Assembly (NCBI GenBank): GCA_029891345.1
Contig: CM057009.1
Coordinates: 288,744,966-288,808,965 of the forward strand
Length of the DNA: 64,000 nt
Direction: 5' to 3'
Source of the DNA: Dryococelus australis
Taxonomy: Eukaryota > Arthropoda > Insecta > Phasmatodea > Phasmatidae
The position numbers were made by a program, and so were the translations under genes. Shown here piece by piece: positions 56,816-64,000 of the stretch; the first letter of the stretch is position 1; the number at the start of each line of letters is the position of its first letter. The notes below the pieces were generated by a model. It was not told the origin of the DNA, searched no databases, and worked only from the letters and a program-made list of their open reading frames with translations.

Positions 56816-57061
56816 ACACGTTGTCCGATAACGCCCGTTTCCTCCCACACCACTCCTCCAAGGGGTCGTATTCCGACACCCTTAATTATCCAACCCCGCC
56901 AACACCATTCCCGCTGAGAGTTAACACGAGTGTTCGCTTTCCTCGTTTCCTCCGTAGGCGTGTTTGAACTTCCCTCCGCCCGCATCAATCTAAATTGGTT
57001 CTCTAATAAATTTTTTTCTCTTCTGTACTCCTCTCCGTCTCATTCCATCCTCATCCGTCTA

Positions 57062-57300
57062 GGGGCCATGGTGGCTGAGCGGGTAGACCACTCCCCTCCC
57101 ACCAAAGCGAACCCTGTTCAATCCCCGGCCGAATAACTCCCGAATTCTCGCAAGTGGGAATCGTGCTGGACGATGCCGCTGGTCGGCGGGTTTTCTCGTG
57201 GATCTCCCTTAACCCCCGTATTTGGATTCCGGCGCTGCTTCATTCTCACCTCATTCCACCTCTCATCTCCCAAAATGAATCCGCGTATTCATAAGGTCGC
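57062..57300 (+). repeat. tRNA-derived SINE, copy 5
   Basis: The plus strand starts GGGGCCATGGTGGCTGAGCG, with GTTCAATCCCCGGCC as B-box region at about 57116-57130, then GATGCCGCTGGTCGGCGGGT and TTCCGGCGCTGCTTC. It stands head to head with copy 4, about 250 bases away. Confidence 0.9.
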
Positions 57301-57309
57301 TAGTTATTA

Positions 57310-57900
57310 GCCGAGAGTCGTTCGGGCTGTGTCTGACAAACTACGGTCGAATGGAAGCAGAAACACATATGTACATGTAAATGCAAATTTAAATGTTCTC
57401 TTAGTAATCCGCGAAATTTCCGGTTCCCTAATTATAACGAGAAACTGTCTATCGCGAACACATTACACGTCTATTTGCACTCCATAAAACCTTATTTCAG
57501 AACCACTTACCTGACTGTACGAGCATTACTATTGGGTATATTAGGTGGCTCCTCGCGAATCAGAAACGCTCGTTGTCTAAGAAACTTAGTTCTGATTGGC
57601 CCAGTCAAGTAAGAAATTACCTTTCCACAGAGGTAAGTAGCTAGTACGCAAGAGCAAGATGTAAGCTTGCACGAAAATTAAGGTGTTGAAGAATAGCTTC
57701 CAAGTGCTCCTATACAGCGTCGCGAGAAAAAAAAAAACGATTGGCCCTAAGAAGAGAATTTTTAAAATTACCGAACTGAAAACGACGCTTAAATCGCGAA
57801 CTCCCGCCATACACATAAGCCAAATAATCGCACTGGCTAGAAAAATGGCGCAAACCCATTCAGAAATTAGCGGCTGCTAACTTCCTTGCCAATCGACAAT
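57310..57900. other. Spacer without genes
   Basis: AT-rich DNA with no supported gene or repeat. A12 run at 57728-57739. Confidence 0.55.
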
Positions 57901-57905
57901 TCAGC

Positions 57906-58513
57906 CTATAGGTAGGGATAGGAAAATTTTGCAAATTCATTTCACGACAAAATAGGTTTAAAAACACATATACAGTGAAGTTACCTTTGTAACTGGATCA
58001 CAAATTATTAGAAATGCCCTAGACGACTCTGAGCCAACATCAGACTTGCTAGTAAACACGTATCGAATACCGTATTACCAGCTTTTGGGTACCACTGGAT
58101 ACTCTCTGGAGCCGCAACCAATGAACAAAGATCTGAGGCTCGAGTGTACACTGGACTGTGGAGTATAGTCTTTAAGTAGGGACCTGAAAAATTCGCGTTA
58201 TTATTTGGGGACACGTTAAAACTTGATAGTCGTGTATCATTTCTATACGTTTTTCATTGGACCGTACTTTACGTGACACGCTCTGGGCAACTCTGCGCCA
58301 ATGAATAAAAACTTCACAATTGTGTGCCCCAATCACGTGGAGTTCAGGCAAAAAGGGAGTGACTTCACATCTATGCAGGTGCCAATGGAAGAACGACGCT
58401 GTCTCCTTTACGTACAGTACTGTGAAGTTTAGCCTGACGTTAAATAATAACGCAAATTTCGTAGGTTCCTACCTACAGGTCATTGAACTCGCAAAATTTT
58501 CCTACCTCTTTCT
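57906..58513. mobile_element. Foldback-type element, copy 2 (host of a nested copy)
   Basis: The left end GGTAGGGATAGGAAAATTTT, GCAAATTCATTTC pairs with GAACTCGCAAAATTTTCCTA, CCTCTTTC on the right (58486-58513). The interior to about 58170 matches 55727-56030 loosely. The middle from 58172 to 58478 is a second, complete family member, so the right end is separated from its body. Confidence 0.6.
58172..58478. mobile_element. Foldback-type element, copy 3 (nested)
   Basis: The ends GTAGGGACCTGAAAAATTCG, CGTTATTATTTGG and (right) TTAAATAATAACGCAAATTT, CGTAGGTTCCTAC are inverted repeats of about 50 bases. Interior CCAATGAAT and CCAATGGAA motifs are the only other landmarks. It lies inside 57906-58513. 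Confidence 0.65.
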
Positions 58514-58518
58514 GTATG

Positions 58519-58880
58519 TAGAGACCTGAAGAATTCGCTGATTCATTTAGGGACAAGCTAGAATTCAAAACACGTGGGTTCATATAGCTTTAGCCATTGG
58601 TCCACGAGGTGTTTGACACCCACTGGAGAACGGTGTCCAATTGTTAGAGAACTAAATAATTCGCGAGTTCAATGACCTGCAGGCAAGACCCAACAGTCTT
58701 ATGTACAAAATGCCTATATCAACTTCAAATTGGTTGTCTGCTGTCACAGTCGAAGGCAAAAATTGGACACCGTTCTCTAGGAGGTGCCAAACACCTTGTG
58801 GACCAATGGCTTAAGTTATCTAACCGCACGTGTTTTAAATTCTTGCTTGTCCAAAAATGAATACGCAAATTCTTCAGGCG
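58519..58880. mobile_element. Foldback-type element, copy 4 (long palindromic arms)
   Basis: Arms of about 130 bases pair across the element: AGACCTGAAGAATTCGC with GCAAATTCTTCAGGCGTCT, AGGGACAAGCTAGAATTC with GAATTTAAAACACGTG-side GCTTGTCC, CATTGGTCCACGAGGTG with CACCTTGTGGACCAATGG, and GAGAACGGTGTCCAATT with AATTGGACACCGTTCTC. The centre (about 58640-58740) holds a further end-like ATAATTCGCGAGTTCAATGA. Such arms could form a hairpin in single-stranded DNA or RNA. Confidence 0.8.
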
Positions 58881-58884
58881 TCTA

Positions 58885-59610
58885 TTAATAAGTAATTTTA
58901 GGTTCTTTACTATCAGGTTGATGTTAATATATGATCTGCTCCTGGAGTGTAGATCTTATTCTCCCTTTGACGACAGTTTATACTATTAACAACTGTTCTG
59001 TAAACTGAAAACCAGTATACTCGGTGCTTCATAATATTAAAGTATTTAAAATAATTTTTTAATGTTTAACTACATATATAATAATTTCGTATTTTAAGAA
59101 CATCTTCATATTTAACTCGATTGCTACGGCATTGATATATCTCTTGCAAGCATTGAAGATAAATATGGATTGTTGAATATTCGTTTCATCAAAGGAGTTC
59201 CCGAAGTGCTAATACCTTGTCAGTAAGTAGCTTTTTCTGTTGACAACAGCACAATTTCTTAAGAAGAAGTCAAAACCTTGGAAACCGAAATAAAACTTTA
59301 ATAACACATTCAGTTAACAACACAATAGTACAAACGTACGCATCATATGGTAAACGGTAATAATATATATCTTCCAATTCTGGCACAAAAGTTCAATAAT
59401 TCAAACGTATACGCCACATGTTTCTTAGAAAATGAATTACGCTTCCTCGTTGCAAGTTGCAAGCAATACTGAACACGTCATGCACTCTTACGGTACAATA
59501 TAGCACTAATTACAAAGTCTCGAGAATAGTTACGAAATATTCTATTAGGGTCAGCATATGCTACAAAATATTTTTCATTTTAAATTCTGTACCTTTTCCT
59601 TTATGAATGT
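58885..59610. other. AT-rich stretch without genes
   Basis: I see no supported feature. Confidence 0.6.
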
Positions 59611-59613
59611 CTG

Positions 59614-59895
59614 TTGGGCTTTTAGGCGAAAATATTTTAGGCTAAATGACTTCAGGGAAGACTATTTTCTGGACATCTAACCGAATGGCTAGAATTTTAG
59701 GCAAAACTATTTTAGGCAAAATGGCTTTAGGCGAAACGAATTTTAGGCAAAGCAACTTCAGTCGAAACTGCTTTAGGCAGAATGATTTTGAGGCAAAATT
59801 ACTGTAGGCAAAACAACTTTAGGCAAAATGACTTTTAAGTAAAATTAATGTGAAAAAAAAAAAAACGTTTTCAGACAAAACGACTTTAGGCAATA
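59614..59895 (+). repeat. Minisatellite with unit TTTAGGCAAAATGACTT
   Basis: About 15 imperfect units of roughly 17 bases (variants TTTAGGCGAAACGAA, TGTAGGCAAAACAAC). Units differ widely, indicating an old array. Non-coding. Confidence 0.9.
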
Positions 59896-59899
59896 TGAT

Positions 59900-60580
59900 A
59901 CGATCCCATAATTTTGAATTAGCGTTAAATATATAGCGTGTTTCTAAAACATGGGGGCAAACTTCTACAATATAATCCTGACAAAAATATAACACTAAAT
60001 AATACGTACCATTTTTCTGGTCAAGTGATCATTATGGAAGCTGTGCGTCATTGAAAACTCCTCATTTAAATTTCCTTACTCTGTAGTGTAGTTTGCCTAC
60101 CTGGTATGCAACACACGATTAATTTTGAATGTCACACGAAATGTCTCACAAACGGTTCACCTGCGAGTCTTCCGACAAGACGACATTTTTTGCAAATTTA
60201 GACATACTGATTCACAGGTTGTCTTTCAGAATTGCTTATAACGTAGTGTTACAACGTTTGATGCAAACATAGGGAGCCAAACGCAATTTCCAAAAGAACG
60301 GGGGATGATATTACCGGCCACGTTTATAGAGGCGAAAGATTTCCTTTATATAAAAGACTATTCGTCGATTTGTTGCATAAACAAAAGTGGTATCTGATGT
60401 TTCAAACTAAACGCATTTTAAAACTCAAATCTTGGGGGTGCATATCTCCCTTCATAATCACTTTAAGGTAAGTTGTACATAAACATTGTCTTAAGGAATT
60501 GGCTGCTGAAGTTTGTCCAAAACATTTAGAAAAACGTGTTTTGTTAAATTATAGTATCAAATCTATTGTATAAACGAAAT
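59900..60580. other. AT-rich stretch without genes
   Basis: No gene or repeat is supported. Confidence 0.6.
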
Positions 60581-60588
60581 GTGTGTGT

Positions 60589-60683
<95 letters not shown>
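60581..60683. repeat. Compound TG-TA-CA array
   Basis: TGTGTGTGT, then about 36 TA repeats, then CACACACACACAC. The order makes the whole array its own reverse complement, so it could extrude as a cruciform. Open frames through it are only translations of the repeat. Confidence 0.95.
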
Positions 60684-60684
<1 letters not shown>

Positions 60685-60769
60685 TTCCAAGAGCTTGGTA
60701 GAACACGTGATATTGAAAAATTCGGAGTCGAAGTTGGAGACGTGTGTGAAAGAAGACAAATCACCCTCC

Positions 60770-60945
60770 ATCATCTACGTCACAGAATACTCAAAACTGC
60801 ATAAGAGGAACAGCCGAACTGTTCCGCGAACTACAGCCGCACAGACAAGCAAAACGACCTCACTGGCCGACAATATGGCGATTCTTCGTGCACTAATCAG
60901 CCCCTGGAGCCTAACTCACCAGACGGCAGGCCGGTCAGCAGGGAA
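60770..60945 (+). repeat. CCAATCAG-rich MITE, copy 3 (partial)
   Basis: AGGAACAGCCGAACTGTTCC, GCGAACTACAGCCGCACAG and AAGCAAAACGACCTCACTGG follow the beginning of the copy at 29685. CACTAATCAGCCCC replaces the CCAATCAG block. It abuts the MITE at 60950. Confidence 0.6.
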
Positions 60946-60949
60946 TATA

Positions 60950-61361
60950 TACTGCACAATGAGTACTTTTGAAAGCCCTGCTTTAGATCTACTTGTATGC
61001 ACATTGTGTATTATTCCGCCTTATGTAAAATTAACATTGCCGAGGGCCTCATCACTTTATCCATACGTAGGTCAAGTGTAACTATGAAGTTATTACAAAA
61101 TAAAATGTTTTGGAAATCTGCTCATTTTTACACTTCGATGGATTTAAAAAAACTGAATGTGGAAGAAATTATTTAAGTTGTCATAAGTGGTTACCTCATA
61201 ATTTTTATTTGACGTTAAGATATGGAACTAGTTTCCATTCATCGTTACGAACTTTACTGGGCGTATCTCACTCAGTTCGCCCGTTAAAATATATGCATGT
61301 AGTGGTAGTGACTTTTCTCTAAGGTTGATTTCAAAAGTGCTCATTTTATCGTGAACAGTCT
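60950..61361. mobile_element. TTCACGGTAAA MITE, long form (copy g)
   Basis: The right end AAAAGTGCTCATTTTATCGT, GAACAGTCT is intact. The left end is damaged: TACTGCACAATGAGTACTTT has lost part of the GTTCACGGTAAA motif. The interior follows copy f closely (GTGTATTATTCCGCCTTATG, CTCATCACTTTATCC). Confidence 0.8.
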
Positions 61362-61399
61362 GTCCTCATCTGGTGTATGATGTCTTTTCGTAGGTTAAC

Positions 61400-61992
61400 A
61401 AAATGACAGTGTGAGCGGTAAGTAACACGATGTCAGTAATAAATCCGCGCCTTATTTGACGAATAGTACCTCTGTCAGGAAGAAGGACTTGAGAATACAG
61501 ATGTAACAAACCCGCTTGTTTTGCGAAATTCAACCGCACACGCTAGCAAAATGACAGTGTGAGCGGTAAGTAACACGATGTCAGTAATAAATCCGCTCCT
61601 TATTTGACGAATAGTACCTCTGTCAGGAAGAAGGACTTAAGAATACAGATGTAACAAACCCGCTTGTTTTGCGAAATTCAACCGCACACGCTAGCAAAAT
61701 GACAGTGTGAGCGGTAAGTAGCACGATGTCAGTAATAAATCCGCGCCTTATTTGACGGATAGTACCTCTGTCAGGAAGAAGGACTTAAGAATACAGATGT
61801 AACAAATCCGCTTGTTTTGCGAAATTCAACAGCACACGCTAGCAAAATGACAGTGTGAGCGGTAAGTAACACGATGTCAGTAGTAAATCCGCAGCTTATT
61901 TGACGAATAGTACCTCTGTCAGGAAGAAGGACTTGAGAATACAGATGTAACAAACCCGCTGGTTTTGCGAAATTCAACCGCACACGCTATCA
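61400..61992 (+). repeat. 148-base tandem array, 4 units
   Basis: AAAATGACAGTGTGAGCGGT starts units at 61400, 61548, 61696 and 61844. Units differ at only a few sites, so the array is young. Within each unit AGAATACAGATGTAACAAAC, GCGAAATTCAACCGCACACG and CTAGCAAAATGACAG correspond to the start of the CCAATCAG-rich MITE (29685). The array therefore probably arose by tandem duplication of a MITE end plus about 85 bases of flank. Confidence 0.95.
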
Positions 61993-62165
61993 TAATGGCG
62001 TCACTTGTCAGCAAAATGTTCGGGCACCGTTCTCCAAGCAGTACTCCGTTATATACTCGCCAGCCGGCAGTTCAACTGATATGTAACCTTTCGTAGTACG
62101 TGGTAGTCAATCAGACGCAAGGGCCATTCCCAGAAATTCGCGCAGCTAATCAAAGAATAGTTAAC
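61993..62165 (+). repeat. CCAATCAG-rich MITE, copy 4 (distal part)
   Basis: After the array, CATAATGGCGTCAC, AGCAAAATGTTCGGGCACCG, GTAGTCAATCAGACGCAAGG and CGCGCAGCTAATCAAAGAAT follow the order of the middle and distal MITE blocks. Together with the last array unit this would complete one MITE. Confidence 0.6.
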
Positions 62166-62169
62166 TTTT

Positions 62170-63180
62170 CTCCTAAAGTCACGCCACGCTATTTCGTATC
62201 TGTGTGATTACATACTCTTTGCTTCGACTCTGTAGTGTGGGAACGCGCCGTTCTCTGATAGAACTATCACAATTACTTCGAAGATAAAGAAAATACCTTT
62301 TTTTTCCCTCTACATTGATGAAATGTAAATATTGGTCCACGGCCGAAATAGAATGAAGGATAACTTATTCTTTTTTCCGTAAATTGGTTAGTTCTGTTAT
62401 AGTTTATCCCCCGTTTCTGCACTAGGACTTAAATTAATGAAACTACCACACCGTGTTTCTGGGAAAATTTAGCCTTGTTATAAAGAAGTACTTGGTAAAA
62501 TTCCATCGTTACTGAAGTGTTTAAAAATGCAATCATTATGTTCGGCTGTAGCTAGCAGAGTTCGAATATGAAAAATTCGCTGACCTTAAAAAACCAAATT
62601 TACACGCATTTTTAACACGGTTTCCTATTTTTTATGAGTATCTTACAAGATCCCTGCACCACGAAATAACAATTATTAAAATTAAAATAAATATTTTGTG
62701 TATTAAGAGGAACCCAAAAATCTCGCGTCCTCATTTGACTGCTAGGCTATTAGGTTGTGCGTTATTCGCCTAGTCTATATCCCCACCTATACTAAAGTTT
62801 CACAGTCTTACAGGGCATTTCAGTAAACGAGTAGCCCAATAACGAATGCAACAATATACAAGTGTTTAAAGTATATACTAGCCCCACTTGAAATCTTGAG
62901 ATTTCCGAGTCTCTAGGGATAGTGAAATACACTTTTACTTTGCGTTTTAATGTGGTAACACTCTAGACATAATATAAGTATAGTTTATCTTCACATCCGT
63001 AATCGGGTTTTCATTCATCAGTTTTTTTTCTCACTAAAATATTTACACGTAGGCTAGACTTTAATCATCTGTGTGCATATCTACTGCGTGTATTTATGAG
63101 ATACATTTTCTTACGCGACTGGGCTGATCCAACACAAGTCACTCCGACACCACATCTACGTGTAGAAGAAATTTTGACGG
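62170..63180. other. AT-rich stretch without genes
   Basis: No gene or repeat family is supported. Confidence 0.6.
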
Positions 63181-63182
63181 CT

Positions 63183-63422
63183 CATAACATCGAGGTCTTG
63201 AGAGCCGATGAGGGTGGTTGTGGTGAGAATGGAGCAGCACCGGAATAAGAGGGCGGGGGAGGCGTGAGATCCCCCAGAAAATCCGGCGACCAACAGCATC
63301 ATCCAGTACGATTCTCGCATGCGACATTTCGGAGTGACCCGGCCGGGGATTGAACCCGGATCGCCTCGGTGGAGGGCGATCAGGCTAACTGCTCAGCCAC
63401 TGTAGCTCAGCCACTGCGGCCC
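63183..63422 (-). repeat. tRNA-derived SINE, copy 6 (duplicated head)
   Basis: The reverse strand reads GGGCCGCAGTGGCTGAGCTA and then a second CAGTGGCTGAGCAGTTAGCC, so the first part of the A-box region is duplicated by about 16 bases. The B-box region CGGGTTCAATCCCCGGCC (about 63340-63360) and body (GATGCTGTTGGTCGCC, CATCGGCTCTCAAG) are present. Confidence 0.9.
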
Positions 63423-63424
63423 AT

Positions 63425-64000
63425 CCACATGTACGTGATTCATGCGCAGACAACTAGGCGAGCACAATTAAAGCCATCCAATCGCGAGAGTGGATCTGAG
63501 CTAGTGTGATTTGGAACACAGCTAGTCGTGGAATATTTCATTTGAAAAAGAATTGCATCTTGTACTCGTGAAAAGCGTTTTGGATAAATCTAAACGAAGC
63601 ACATGACCTCGGTTTCGGCTAGTTTAATTCCGTCTGGACGAGTCAAACAGGTGAACGAAATATCTCAGCAAGACTAGAATATACACTCGATTAAATGTAG
63701 TATTTTGATGCCAGCCTGGTCGTGAATGATAGTGCGAAATGATAGGATCTGTATTGATAGTGTATCATATTTCGCGTATTAAGGCGTTTGATTGGAAGAC
63801 GGTAAACTGAACGTAATATTGGCTGTCGGCGATGTTTTTAAGTACCTACAGTGAACGTGTTTGTTATTCCGTGGAGGGCGGTCCTGAGTGGAAAAAAATA
63901 GAGACCAGAAGAACCAGTTTTTCTACAGAGCTGGAAATAGACAATATTTTTACACTATTACAGTATGACGTACGGACAACCATCCGAGGCTATTTAATTG
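63425..64000. other. Window end without genes
   Basis: Mixed-composition DNA; no supported feature. Any gene beginning here would lie outside the window. Confidence 0.55.

Noticed and set aside
60566..61081. 171-codon open frame
   Set aside because: Its first third is only translated TA repeat, and the rest crosses a MITE fragment and another MITE.

Overview
This window looks like intergenic DNA from a large, AT-rich, repeat-laden animal genome, most likely an arthropod and probably an insect. Evidence for this: no open reading frame exceeds about 210 codons; there are no operons or bacterial signals; and the sequence is full of tRNA-derived SINEs, TA- and TTAA-flanked miniature transposons, minisatellites, a Polinton/Maverick remnant and decayed Tc1/mariner transposases of kinds common in insects. 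The species cannot be named from the sequence. No intact host gene, rRNA or functional tRNA gene was found. Every recognisable coding stretch is a transposon relic carrying stops, frameshifts or lost catalytic residues.

Region 0-10 kb holds a composite structure. Two arms (about 343-2620 and 6810-9990) are diverged inverted copies. Each carries, from the outside in, a roughly 950-base terminal block, an AT-rich spacer, a decayed Cys/His zinc-finger gene reading outward, and a 5' flank. The centre (2.6-6.8 kb) holds a PIF/Harbinger-type element, a 180-base duplication, a Tc1/mariner-type MITE and a GGAGTCAGT minisatellite. Two younger MITEs sit only in the right arm.

Region 10-34 kb is mostly AT-rich DNA with scattered MITEs, a 569-base internally deleted Tc1 element at 12.9 kb, two diverged copies of a TATA-bearing LTR-like or promoter-like repeat (20.0 and 28.3 kb), SINEs, a TTAA-flanked element at 25.9 kb, and a 47-base minisatellite at 30 kb.

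Region 34-43 kb is rich in fossil coding DNA. A Polinton fragment (about 34.0-37.26 kb, minus strand) holds a packaging ATPase with a damaged Walker A motif, small unassigned genes, and an integrase with a chromodomain. Its outer end resembles the outer ends of the 0-10 kb structure, so the two may belong to one family. At 38.4-39.95 kb is a very decayed DDE transposase split by a piggyBac-like MITE, and at 42.15-43.01 kb is an internally deleted mariner-like element with roughly 90-base terminal repeats.

Region 43-64 kb holds a possible LTR (45.4-46.5 kb), a 65-base minisatellite, two long TA arrays, a cluster of nested foldback elements with opposed SINEs (55.7-58.9 kb), a 17-base-type minisatellite, and a 148-base tandem array that seems to have grown from the end of a CCAAT-rich MITE. 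Coordinates of repeats without clear target duplications are approximate, because all comparisons were made by eye.
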